Assembly: GCA_029379385.1 (NCBI GenBank)
Contig: CM055611.1
Span: 17,182,062-17,246,061, forward strand
Source of the DNA: Quillaja saponaria
Lineage: Eukaryota; Streptophyta; Magnoliopsida; Fabales; Quillajaceae
DNA: 64,000 nt
Direction of reading: 5' to 3'
Below the pieces are notes generated by a model. That model made no database searches, had not been told where the DNA came from, and saw only the letters and a program-made list of their open reading frames with translations. This document shows positions 33,901 through 45,287 of this stretch, in pieces. The position numbers were made by a program, and so were the translations under genes. Each line of letters opens with the position of its first letter. Positions within the stretch are counted from its first letter, which is position 1.

Positions 33901-35209
33901 ATATTATGACATAGTTATGTTTAGTTGTTTTTTTACTTCAAATATACTACTATTTTTTATTTTTTTTACTTTTTCTTTATTTTAATATCAATAGAATTAT
34001 AATTATTTTAGCACTATTAATTTTTTTTTACTTTTTCTTTATTTTAAAAAAAAATTTCTCCTCAATATTAATAAATATATAATTTTTCAACAATTATATG
34101 TCAATAGCAATTAAAATTGAATTTCTAAATTTTTTATTTATTTAATAAGTACCTAATAATCTTAATTTCTTTTTAGTTCTTCTCAAATTTAAGAATTAAA
34201 ATTTAAAAAATTACTATGAATTAAAAGAAATATTAAGAGTATAATTTTCATGATTATAATATTGTTGTTTAACTTTTATATCATACAAAATTATATATTT
34301 TCAATAATTATATGTCAATATTAGTTAATATTGAATTGTCAAAAATTTTATTTAATAAGTTCTTAATAATTATAATATCTTTTAGTTCTTCTCAAATTTA
34401 TGAAATATATATATATATATATATATTTTAAAATGCTATGAATTGAAAAATATTTAGAGTTTAGTTTCCATGATTATATATTGTTTTTTAAATTTTAATG
34501 GAAGAAATTTAATTTTCTTAAATACCCACAAGTTTTTACTATTACATAAATATTTTTTAATTGTTATTTTGCTTCAAATGTTCTAATTTTTATTTTACTA
34601 CTTTCATAATTTTTTTCTATATTAATATAATTGTAATTATTTTATGACTATTAATTTTTTTATCCTATTTCTTTTCAATATTAATAAATCTATAATTGGT
34701 TAATAATTATATATCAATAGTAATTAATATGTCAATAACTTAAATTTTCTTTTGGAATTTGTTTGCCTATGTCCTTTTATTCATAAAATTGATTTTAAAA
34801 AAATAAATAAAAAAAAAGAGGAAAAAAAAGAAAAAAATTCCCTTATATGGTGGTCCATTAGGTCTGGTTCTCGGTCTGAGCATGCCCAATAAGTAACGAG
34901 TCTAAGATATGCATCATTTTTAGAGTCAATAATGGGTATGGGTAAACAATAGGCCGGGTCCAGGCTAGCCTTATACCTGGCCCATTGGCCCATTTCCATC
35001 TCTATGTGTACCTTTCATGTCGAACTTACAAGAAAATTGTTTCTCTCATTTTTGTTGCATGCACTCATTAGTTTTGAGCCAGATTCTATTTTTGTATTTT
35101 TGAAAAAAGACATTTCGTGTGTCACTTTTATTATTACTTTTTCAGACATGTGCCACATGAAAGTACTAAAATGTTAAAAGCAACAAGTATATAAGATAAT
35201 AACATAAAT
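33901..35209. other. A+T-rich stretch, no gene
   Basis: Extremely A+T-rich, with an (AT)n run near 34407-34427. A small block (34840-35005) of 'ggcccattgg'-type sequence looks like a transposon fragment, but no ends were found. Confidence 0.4.
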
Positions 35210-35212
35210 ACT

Positions 35213-36055
35213 CTTAGGGCTATTTTGGTACGCATAAATGATTTTTGTAGAATTGGAATGAGAAAGGGAACGGGGATAAAATGCAAGTGGAATAGAATGA
35301 TCATTCAATTTTATTGTTTGATAACTGTTACTGAGGAATAATCATTTTATTCTCTTTCTTTATTTTTTTATGCAATTTTTAGAGATGAAATAATATAAAA
35401 ATTATGTTAAAATTACAAAAATATCCCTCAAAAGATAAAGTAATAAAAATGTAACATAATTTATAAAATATATATTTTAATTAATTTTGTTAAAAAATTA
35501 TATTATTTATTTATTATTACTTATTATTTATTTAATTATTAATTATGAATTATTTATTGTTTATTAATATTAATATTTTAATTTAAAATTACTTAACTAA
35601 TTGTTTTATTTAACATTAATTATTTATTTATAATTATACTATTTAATATGATATGATGGGTACTAAGATGAATTGATTTATTATTATTTTTATATACAAT
35701 TTTTTTATTATATAATTTTATATTATTTAATGTGATATGAATGATTTTTTTTATTTGACTAAATTAAATAATAAATATATTTAATTATTTATTTATAATA
35801 TTATCATCTTATCAATATTCAACTATTTACTTTATGTGATAGAATGATTTTTTGACATTTAACTTGACCTAAACTAATTCCATAGAAGTAGGAATGAGAA
35901 ATCCTATCTCCTAGGTGGGTCTGAGGATTCCTACGTATATGGAATAAAATGGCTGGAATGGAATGAATATTCTGAGGCTAAAAACATACTAAATGAAAAA
36001 ATGTTTGTTCTATGGAATCATGGATAGAATAGAATAGTCATTCCTACGTACTAAA
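35213..36055 (+). mobile_element. MITE-like element, copy 1
   Basis: The left end 'tattttggtacgcataaatg' is imperfectly mirrored by the right end 'cattcctacgtactaaaaag'. The interior is A+T-rich with no ORF. The left end reappears in reverse orientation at about 61140-61195. The superfamily is uncertain, and target duplications could not be fixed. Confidence 0.5.
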
Positions 36056-36090
36056 AAGCTAGCTGGTAGCTGATCAATTTGACCTTGGAT
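36053..36090 (+). pseudogene. Relic of the 3' end of a family B gene
   Basis: 'agctggtagctgatcaattt' followed by 'gaccttgga' matches the sequence directly after the B1 stop codon (31095-31125) and after B4. It lies between two transposon fragments and shows that another B copy once existed between B1 and B2. Confidence 0.6.
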
Positions 36091-36091
36091 G

Positions 36092-36450
36092 TAGGGGTGG
36101 AATTCGAATCAAATAGTTTTGAATAGTACACTATTTGAATTCGAATTCAAATACTTATTCGAACTTAATTTGAAATTTGAATTTGAATTTGAATTCGAAT
36201 AAAATCTTAAATATTCTAATTTGAATATTTGAATATTTATGAGTATTTTGGTAAAAACAAAATCATAAAAAATAGTATTTATATATAAATTTTATAAAAA
36301 CATATACTATTTTCAATATTAATTTGAATTCTATTTCGAATTCAAATATTAATTTGAATTATTGATTGAATATCAAATCAGATTATGTACTATTCAAATT
36401 TAAATATTAAGTAAATTTCGAATTCAAATCTAATTCTGAATTATTTGGTT
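36092..36450. repeat. A+T-rich hAT-like fragment with AATTCGAA repeats
   Basis: Starts 'TAGGGGTGGAATTCGAATC', a hAT-type tip, and continues with repeated 'gaattcgaattc' and 'tttgaatttgaa' motifs. No matching right tip with a duplication was found. Similar motifs occur at 62690-62800. Confidence 0.4.
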
Positions 36451-36454
36451 CTAA

Positions 36455-36730
36455 TGTCACCTCACTGCAAAACTTGCATTGACACCTTATCATATGCTTT
36501 TCCTAGATCAATAAAGGTTATGTGAATATTTTTTTTCTTTTTTCTATCTTTCTCTATTCATATCCAAAGTAAGAAAATAGCTTCCATTATAGATCTTCCT
36601 AGCATAAATCCAAATTAATTCTCAGAAATTGAAGTCTCATTCTTAAGCCAATCACTTTTCTCACAGTTTCATTATATGACTGATACGTTTTATTATGCGA
36701 TAATTCGTACAACTTTATATATTTTCTCTA
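36455..36730 (-). mobile_element. LINE reverse transcriptase fragment
   Basis: The minus strand reads 'GFMLGRSIMEAIFLL' and, after frame breaks, 'TFIDLGKAYDKV'. These are the two adjacent motifs of plant L1-type reverse transcriptases (GFMPGRST.EAI and VFIDLEKAYD.V). Upstream residues 'NETSISEN' fit the same protein. Only about 90 residues remain, with several stops. Confidence 0.75.
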
Positions 36731-37271
36731 TTCTTATAAATAGGAATCAGAATGAAGGGAATTAGAGAATGAATAAACTTTCAAGCTTGATCTTCATTGT
36801 TTTTGGCACCAATAGACAATAGCAATGAGCAGTGATGACTAATGAGTTCTTGTTGAGGCTTCAAACTTGTACATTCGAGAACTTGGGAGAGAGATATGAA
36901 TAGATGACTTCTTTTAGAAGTATAGGAAATCTGAGAAGAGATATTTATGGTACACTACTGCTCATGAGTGTTAAGTGGAACTTGGATTACGAAGTTAATT
37001 GGGCTTGAGAATTGGGAGAAATATTGAATTGATTCTTTTTTAATTTACTTGGGCTGGGGCCTTGTTTAAAATATGAAACTAAGAAGAGGGCTAATTGTGT
37101 CAAGACAACCCAATTTTTATTCATTTTTAAATGTTGCTGCTACCATCAACTTGCATGAATATTCTGTTTCTCTTGCATACCACCTTTGTCAACCACTAAA
37201 ACTCCAACGCCAACTTTCTTCGTCTATCATAGAAGATTGCAGGTAGAAGGTGGTAAGAACAGCTAGCAAAT
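36731..37271 (+). promoter_or_regulatory. Upstream region of gene B2
   Basis: No TATA box was fixed. The last 60 bp before the ATG ('gcaggtagaaggtggtaaga') match the leader of B4 ('caggtagaagacatagtaag'), which supports the gene start. Confidence 0.4.
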
Positions 37272-40200
37272 ATGACAGTAATCAGTTCGCAGCAAGAAAG
37301 GTCAGTTTGATAGTATGCAGAAAAGCATAAATAAATACCTTGTCATCTCTTCTGGTTCTAATTTCATTGATTTGAAGTAGTACTTCTGGTGAATTGTTTA
37401 TCTGGAAGTGTATATATCCTAAATAAAACGATAGGACACAATATTTTCAACCATTGCAGGTAGTAATTTTAATGAAATGTTTCCATTATATCTTTGCTGA
37501 TGGCTCCCGGCACCCTAAATCCCAATTCAATTCCTATCGTTGGAAGATGATGTTGTATGTATGAAGCGGAAGCTGCAATTTGTATCAGTTGACAATTCAA
37601 GGTTTCTAATAGGAACTTTTACAAAATAAAGGACATGGATCAATGACAAGTAATAGATTTATGGTTGAAGGGTTTAGTAGATGTAATTGATGTTAGTTGT
37701 AAATATCTACCAGGAAACATTTGGAAACTATATTGACATCTTTATAACAGAGTCAAGTAGTAATTGATGTTAATTGATGGATGAAAGAGTAATTATTGCT
37801 CAAAACTTTATTGATATCCGATAAGTCTTCTTAAGCCCTGCATTTCGAATTACATACTTCCATACCGTCGCCATACGTACAGATACTAACTGTATTAGAT
37901 TTAGAGAACGTAGAATCTATAAATATGGATTACTATTCAGTGTTTGTTTTAGTCATTTTGGTGCAGTGTAGCTTTTCTGCTTTCTTCTCAATTCAGTGCC
38001 GCAAAAGTTTCAAATACAAAGAAGAATCTGATATGCAAAGGGATCTAGTGTGCGATTGTGTTGCACTGGTAGCACTTAATGGTCTTTCTCACACTAAAAG
38101 TGTTCATCAAATGTTGAGAAATCAGCTGCAACTAGCACTTTTTGCATATATTTAGTGAAGGAATAAAAAGGGAACTTTTCCTGTCGGTTTTTGTAGGTTG
38201 TGGATTTAGAATTCACATTTATTGGAACTTATGAGCTGAATTCTCATACTGTTTTTTCACAGAAGTGGTAGTGCAAGTGATCATCAACAAGAACAGCATG
38301 GTCAGCGAAGGTCTTCTAAATCATCATATCATGATTCCATCATCTGGTACGTTGGATATTTGGTTGTCCTCAATGTACTCTGTTATCAAGACACAGATAT
38401 GATGTTATTTGACCCAGATCATCCATTCATCTGGGTTTTACCCACACTCTCTACGTTGTTCAGCATTTCGTGGATAGGAATGACTGTACAAGCTGGGAGC
38501 AAAAAGTTCCAACCAACATTCAGGCGCATCAGCCATTTGTTTGGATTTTGTGTCATTCAATTGCTTGTTTGGAATCTCTTCCCTTCAATATTCCTGTGGG
38601 TATCGACAAATTTAGCTAACTTGCTACTAGTTATACTATGCTATTTCTTCCACCAGCAGATTTTCAATTGGTTCAGTGATGGTTGGGTGAAAATCTGTGA
38701 AGCATTCCAAAAATTAGTCAACAAACACAAACCACAACAAGGTGTAGGTGCAGTGGTTGTGAAAAGTTTGGACAAAATATACAAAGGGATCAAGAAATAT
38801 TATGGTAATCACACATCAGAACAAGGTGCAATAGTTCCAGCTGCAAATGGGGCCATCAATAACAGGTACATTTCATCTTTAATACATGTAAATAATGCTT
38901 TTTACAGACCATATTCCTACTTTATAGTAGTGATTCTATTATTCTGGAATCTAGACCCACTCATGCAATCAAAGAGAGAGGAAGGAAGTATTGGAAATGA
39001 TATACATTAACTCTTCAGACATGCATTGTCATACTTATCATTTCAAGTGGTGATCAAACCATTTGCTGTGAACCCTAGTTTACAAAACTGATACTAAAAA
39101 GATCAAGTATCTATTGCAGACGTGGTAGGCTTTGATACCACTTTGTTGAAAACATGTGATTAGCACACATTATCAATTTGTTAAGATGTGGTGGGCACTC
39201 ATATGCACAAACATATATTTATATATTTAAAGAGGGAAATATCTTATTGTCATTGAACAACTCATTTATTGACCAATACAAGTGGTGATGCACTTGTAGT
39301 AGACTCGAATATTACAAGACTCAATATAACGCATTTATACTAGTAATACTAACTCACTAACTTATAACTCTCTACTAACTAATAACTCACCACTAATAAG
39401 AATTCAACACCCATTACTAGCAATAAATTTTTCACTAACATAATTCATTACAATTTCATAACTCACGACTAACACACAATTAACAACTAATTCATATCTC
39501 TAATCATTTTATTTCTTCTCCAAGGAGTTAGAAATACTAAAAGAAACATTTCAATTTACAATTCCAATAGATTCCACATAAACATAAACTCGCAACTCTC
39601 CTGTCAACAAGGAGATTACGTTGCACACTGTTAAGGTTAATGTGCTGAATTAAGCTATTTACAGTTGTAATTAGATTAGTTAAAGTTAAGTTTGTTGTTA
39701 GGTGAGTAATTATAATTAATATGAGTAGTAGTTGGTTGTTTAAGTTAATGAGTTTTGGTTGAATCTTGTGATTCCAAATTTCTCTTTAAGGTAGTGTAAA
39801 TGTGTAGGTGTTTGCTGTATTTTCAAGTTACTATTTCCGGCATATTCTTCACTGAGTGAAGGAAACTGCTAGCTGAAAATTATGTAATGGTTATATCTAT
39901 ATGTATATACATGTGGTTATGGATATATGTAGCTAAATCTGATTCCATGATGTTCTCCCTTAACTTTCTTTTCCTGATGAATTACTTCAGTTCAAATGAA
40001 GAGCCAGACATTGTGGATACTTCGGAAACATATCACAAAGCTTTGTCGTTTTTGATGGCAGTGCTTTTGCTCCTTGTTGGTCAGAAATATAAAGCCTTGG
40101 GCAGGAATGTTTATGAAGTAAATGGAATAATTATGTTTCTTCTCCTGAACGTATTAACTTTGTATGCAATTGCATGGGGTGTTACGAAGGCTCATGCTCC

Positions 40201-40768
40201 AGAGACAAAATATCATAATGTTCACATAGTTTTTTGTGGAATTCTATGGGTTGTTGCCTTCGAATTAGTTCTTTGGATCTTTGACACTCCCTTCTTATGG
40301 CTTGGAAGTAATTTATGTATGATATGTTATTTGGTGGTATGTCCCTTGTTGCCTAAGATTTTTGAAATGCTCCTTTTCATTGATGAGTGGCTCCAACAGA
40401 GGATATTTAAATTATTTGTCATTGGAGATAAAGCTAGTAGTTCATCATCAGTACAAGATCATAGTGGAAATGCAGCAGAAAAAATGATTAATCAGCACTC
40501 TATTATTACTATAGATGAAGTCCAGCTGGTAGGTGATCAAGTTGATATTGGAGATAATGCTTGCAGCTCATCATCAGTGCAAGATCATATTGGAAATGCA
40601 ACAGAAAAAATGAATAATCAGCACTCTGTTATTAGTAATATGCTCTTGGTGGAGGAGAAGGAGAAGGAGAAGGAGGAGGAGATGTTTGACATTGAAGATC
40701 AAAGCGGAAATGCAACACAACCAATGAATGAGCAGGACTCTATGGATACCCTTGAGGAACAGGTATAG
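37272..40768 (+). CDS. Family B two-module membrane protein, gene B2 (three exons, intact)
   Basis: Model: exon 1 at 37272-37300 ('MTVISSQQE' plus AG, donor AG|GTCAGT), exon 2 at 38263-38865 (acceptor 'ttcacag', donor ACAG|GTACA), exon 3 at 39991-40768 (acceptor 'cttcag'). Phase-2 junctions; 469 residues. Module 1 carries 'SWIGMTVQAGSKKFQPTFRR', module 2 'FELVLWIFDTPFLWLGSN'. The C-tail is much longer than in B1: the unit 'SSSSVQDHSGNAAEKM' to 'QHSIIT' is repeated with a 126-bp (42-residue) period from 40433 and 40559, then an acidic 'EEKEKEKEEE' run, a third weak unit ('DQSGNATQPM') and 'TLEEQV'. Intron 2 contains an LTR. Exon 2 could alternatively join the duplicated exon at 42712. Confidence 0.75.
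39128..39825 (-). mobile_element. LTR with primer-binding site in B2 intron 2 (partly deleted)
   Basis: Minus orientation. A primer-binding-site-like 'tggtatcaaagcc' (complement of 39128-39140) abuts an LTR whose tip is CAACA (complement of TGTTG at 39144). About 60 bp of internal sequence lies on the other side. The LTR is shortened compared with the copy at 41697. Gene B1 has neither LTR nor internal part at this intron position. Confidence 0.6.
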
Positions 40769-41680
40769 CTGATCAAGCTGAAAAGTCATCCAATTTTTAT
40801 GAGGGGATGTGATTGATATAACATACATTGTTTTGCTAGGTATGGTATCTTCAACTTTGTTCATGATTGGGTTTTATCTCAGGATTGAGGTTTTTTTTTT
40901 TTTTTTTTTTTTGGTGGTATAACTGTTTACTGTATTATAGAAGTACTTCTTTTCTATTTTGAGAGTATTTTTCTTTAAAAAATTTCTTTAATTTTTTTAT
41001 AAGGCTTGAGTTTTGATTAGGTCATTAATTGGATATGTCTTTTTAATCAAATCAATGATGAAAATTAAATGAAAGAGTTAGACATGTAACAAAGTAAGGA
41101 TGAATCTATTTTTGATATATATTTATTAACTCTTTTTTCAGGTGTAAGAGAACATCCCTCTTTAAAAAATCACGTGTTTAGACAATTTCATTAACTGCGG
41201 TAATCAGAATACAAAATACTTATATTACCCTCTTAATTTTTTATTTTTTTTTGGTATTATTACATGTATAAACATTGGTAAATATCTAATTTCGAGAACA
41301 ATTATTTTAAGAGAACAGCTTAAATACAGCAAGTAAAAGTTTTCAAATTAATCACAACTTCAAAATCTCAATCATCTCAACTACAAATTGAACCATTAAT
41401 TAAGTGATTTAGATTAACCATAACTATGAATTAGATCAACTACAAATAGTGCTTTTTACATACCATATTTCTACTTTATAGTAGTGATTCTATTATTCTG
41501 GAATCTAGGCCCACTCATGCAATCAAAGAGAGAAGAAGGGAGTATTGGAAATGATATACATTAACTCTTCAGACAGGCATTGTCATACTTATCATTTCAA
41601 GTAGTGATCAAACCATTTGCTGTGAACCCTAGTTTACAAAACTGATACTAAAAAGATCAAGTATCCATCGCAAATGTGGT

Positions 41681-42473
41681 GGCCTTGATACCACTTTGTT
41701 GGAAACGTGTGATTAGCACACATTATCAATTTGTTAAAATGTGGTGGGCACTCACATGCACAAACATATATTTATATATTTAAAGAGGGAAATATCTTAT
41801 TGTCATTGAACAACTCATTTATTGACCAATACAAGTGGTGATGCACTTGTAGTAGACTCGAATATTACAAGACTCAATATAACACATTTATACTAGTAAT
41901 ACTAACTCACTAACTTATAACTCTCTACTAACTAATAACTCACCACTAATAAGAATTAAACACCCATTACTACCAATCAAATTCTCACTAACACAATTCA
42001 TTACAATTTCATAACTCACGACTAACACACAATTAACAACTAATTCATATCTCTAATCATTTTATTTCTTTTCCAAGGAGTTCGAAATACAAAAAGAAAC
42101 ATTTCAATTTACAATTCCAATAGACTCCACATAAACATAAACTCGCAACTCTCCTGTCAACAAGGAGATTACGTTGCACACTGTTAAGGTTAATGTGCTG
42201 AATTAAGCTATTTACAGTTGGAATTAGATTAGTTAAAGTTATGTTGTTAGGTGAGTAATTATAATGAATAAGAGTTGTAGTTGGTTGTTTAAGTTAATGA
42301 GTTTTGGTTGAAGCTTGTGATTCCAAATTTTTCTTTAAGTTATTGTAAATGTGTAGGTGTTTTGAGAAAAAAATAATGAATGAGAATTGAAAAGTCAGTT
42401 TGAGAGTTATACTTAGTCTCAAAAGAAAACTTTGTTTTATCTTCATCTACCTTTTTGCTGCAAGCCAACAACA
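41681..42473 (-). mobile_element. LTR with primer-binding site, duplicated copy
   Basis: Fuller version of the intronic LTR: about 775 bp, TGTTG at 41697 and CAACA ending about 42469-42473, with a minus-strand TATA-like 'taaatatataaatat'. The primer-binding site lies next to the 41697 end. A further piece of the same LTR is in the B4 intron (58110-58300). Confidence 0.6.
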
Positions 42474-42711
42474 CACACACGCATTACATATGACACCACT
42501 AAGGCTTGAGTTCACTTAAGAGTAAGGTAATCAGAAGGCATTTTCAAGTTACTATTTCCGGTATATTCTTCATTGAGTGAAGGAAACTGCTAGCTGAAAA
42601 TTATGTAATGGCTATATCTATATGTATGTACATATGGTTACGGATATATGTAGTTACATCTGATTCCATGATGTTCTCTCTTAATTTTCTTTTCCTGATG
42701 AATTACTTCAG

Positions 42712-43264
42712 TTCAAATGAAGAGCCAGACATTGTGGATACTTCGGAAACATATCACAAAGCTTTGGGGTTTTTGATGGCAGTGCTTTTGCTCCTTGTTG
42801 GTCAGAAATATATGGCCTTGGGCAGGAATGTTTATGAAGTAAATGGAATAATTATGTTTCTTCTCCTGAACGTATTAACTTTGTATGCAATTGCATGGGG
42901 TGTTACGAAGGCTCATGCTCCAGAGACAAAATATCATAAAGTTCTCATAGTTTTTTGTGGAATTCTATGGGTTGTTGCCTTCGAATTAGTTCTTTGGATC
43001 TTTGACACTCCCTTCTTATGGCTTGGAAGTAATTTATGTATGATATGTTATTTGGTGGCATGTCCCTTGTTGCCTAAGATTTTTGAAATGCTCCTTTTCA
43101 TTGATGAGTGGCTCCTACTGAGGATATTTAAATTATTTGACATTGGAGATAAAGCTAGTAGTTCATCATCAGTACAAGATCATAGTGGAAATGCAACTGA
43201 AAAAATGATTAACCAGCACTCTATTATTACTATGGATAAAGTTACCCTTGAAGAACAGGTATAG
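42712..43264 (+). CDS. Duplicated last exon of family B (alternative 3' exon of B2)
   Basis: The acceptor 'cttcag' and phase match exon 3 of B2. The frame is open for 553 nt and encodes module 2 ('LLLLVGQKYMALGRNVYEV', 'FELVLWIFDTPFLWLGSN') with a short tail ending 'DKVTLEEQV'. There is no first exon or module-1 exon of its own. Spliced to B2 exon 2 it would give a 394-residue protein in place of 469. It may be an alternative last exon or a silent duplicate; only transcripts can tell. Confidence 0.5.
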
Positions 43265-43960
43265 CTGATCAAGCTAAAAAGTCATCAAATTTTTATGAGG
43301 GGATGTTATTGATATAACATACATTGTTTTGCTAGGTATGGTATCTTCAACTTTGCTCATGATTGGGTTTTAGCTCAGGATTGAGTTTTTTTTTTTTTGG
43401 TGGTACAACTGTTTACTGTATTATAGAAGAACTTCTTTTTCTATTTTGAGAGTATTTTTCTTTAAAAAATTACTTTAATTTTTTTTTTTTAAGGCTTGAG
43501 TTTTGATTAGGTCATTAATTGTATATGTCTTTTTAATCAAATCAATGGTGAAAATTAAATTAGAGAGTTAGACATGTAATTTTGTACAAATTAAGGATGA
43601 ATCTATTTTTGATATATATTTATTCACTCTTTTTCAGGGGTAAGAGATTATCCCTCTTTAAAAAATATCTTCTTTAAAAAAATCACATGTGTTTAGACAA
43701 TTTCATTAACTGCTGTAATCAGAATACAAAATACTTATATTACCCTCTTAAATTTTTTTTGGTATTATTACATGTATAAACATTGGTAAATATCTAATTC
43801 GAGAACAATTATTTTAAGAGAGCAGCTTAATTACTGCAAGTAAAAGTTTTCAAATTAACCACAACTTCAAAATCACAATCATTATACCTTAATCATCTCA
43901 ACTACAAATTGAACCATCAATTAAGTGATTTAGACTAACCATAACTATGACTCGAAAACA
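43265..43960 (+). other. 3' flank of the duplicated exon
   Basis: Matches the flank of B2 (40769-41449), including 'ttgatataacatacattgtt' and a poly-T tract. No gene. Confidence 0.5.
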
Positions 43961-43999
43961 TCCCCATTCATGATTGGATCAAAGAGGTTTGAAATTTGT

Positions 44000-44400
44000 A
44001 ATAACACATCTAGCTAACTAAAGAACAATACCTTCAATTTGAATAATTATTTGAATCATATCACATTTTCAACAACTTCTATATAGATGCCTCCAAACTT
44101 TTCCGAAACAAATTAATAATCACAACTCATATATATAAAAGAACTAACCAGCTTATTGATGATCAATAGTAAGAGTAAAATTGCATTATATCAAGGAAAA
44201 TAAGCAATAATTAAGCTATAAATCTATATCAGAAGAGAGAACATTACCTCATATATTTGCATCTAACTTTCATTTGTATTTTTTGATCTTAACACAGCTT
44301 CAATGGAATCAATGGAAGTTATTCAACGCCTACAGGATTTATGCTTTTCATTCTAATTGGTTCCAGCGTAAGCTTCTTTGTATATAAATTTATAGAATGA
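44000..44400 (-). promoter_or_regulatory. Repeated promoter/first-exon-like block E, copy E2
   Basis: Minus strand: TATA-like 'tctataaatttat' (about 44383-44395), then an ATG opening a tiny frame 'MKSINPVGVE' ending in stop, then a donor 'GAG|GTAATG' with the exon edge at 44248. The 'ctgtaggcgttgaataa' block is shared with E1 and E3. Confidence 0.4.
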
Positions 44401-45279
44401 CTTGCAAATATTTTATTATTTTTACGAAGACTAGACTTTGACTTGTTTTGAAAATATTTTATTATTTTAACGAAGACTTGACTTTCACATGTTCTAAAAA
44501 TAATGTGCATGTGATTAGTCCATTTTCGTCTTTATCTGTTGAAGGTAATGCACCATACCTACAGAGGTGGGTCCACCACTTGGGGCCATCTTTTTATTAG
44601 AAAAATGTCCCAAGGGGAATCTTGGATGCATCTTTTTATTTGATTTTGAGTGAGCAGGCTAAACAAAGAATATAGTGGGCCTGTAGTAGCACTTGTAAGC
44701 AGCCCACGGTCTTCACTCGTAGTCTCTTATGGCCTATTAGTATTGGGCTATAAAACCTACACGGAGCAACAAGTATAGAAAATAGTATTGGGCTTTATAT
44801 ACTTCACTATTTAAATTCCAATACCCAAATATTAATATTATTATTTTGGTCTCCCTAAAAAATATTAGGCTATATTAAACAGAAGATTATTTAGGTCGAT
44901 TACAACATCACGTTCATTATGGCATAACAACCAACAGATATATACATTTTCTAAATGGTTACATGGTCCATGGTTGCCTCAAAATTTTTCCTAAATAGAA
45001 TGAGTGGGAGAAGAACCTTGGTTTTCCTTAGAATTACATGGATGCCACACTGGACAATAGATTTGGCTCACAATTTCAGAGCAATAAAGGCGTCGCCGTT
45101 GCATGATATCTTCATCTACAAAAGCAATAAAGGTTACCTGCAGAAGCCCTATTAATTAGAAGTGGGTCCACATGTCAATACAAGAGTTGTTAAAAGGTCC
45201 CAGACTTGAATGGGTGCATCGCACGGTAACACGAGACAGAAGATCCATGAGTGTGCTTGTGCGCATGCACATATGTGAC
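44400..45279. other. Spacer with a piece of the C promoter
   Basis: 44800-44930 matches the upstream part of the C3 promoter (18720-18840, 'ttggtctccctaaaaa'). The remaining C2 promoter and exon lie 2.5 kb further on, so later insertions appear to have split it. 'tagtctcttatggcc' repeat at about 44719. No gene. Confidence 0.45.
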
Positions 45280-45287
45280 ATTAGATT

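Larger units (their letters stand above)
38886..43960 (+). repeat. Tandem duplication of the B2 3' half, about 2.5 kb each
   Basis: Unit 1 (about 38886-41449) and unit 2 (about 41450-43960) share the end of intron 2 with its LTR, the last exon and the 3' flank. The left edges meet at a common 'gctttttaca' motif (38897 and 41451). Main differences: unit 1 lost part of the LTR (after about 39822), while unit 2 lacks the repeated C-tail. Confidence 0.85.

Noticed and set aside
33905..34800. Possible matrix-attachment or replication origin because of extreme A+T content
   Set aside because: A+T richness alone is not evidence; no ordered motif distinguished it from other A+T-rich spacers here.
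37925..38155. 76-codon frame with a signal-peptide-like start in B2 intron 1
   Set aside because: Lies wholly within the modelled intron, has no counterpart in B1 or B4, and no recognisable family.
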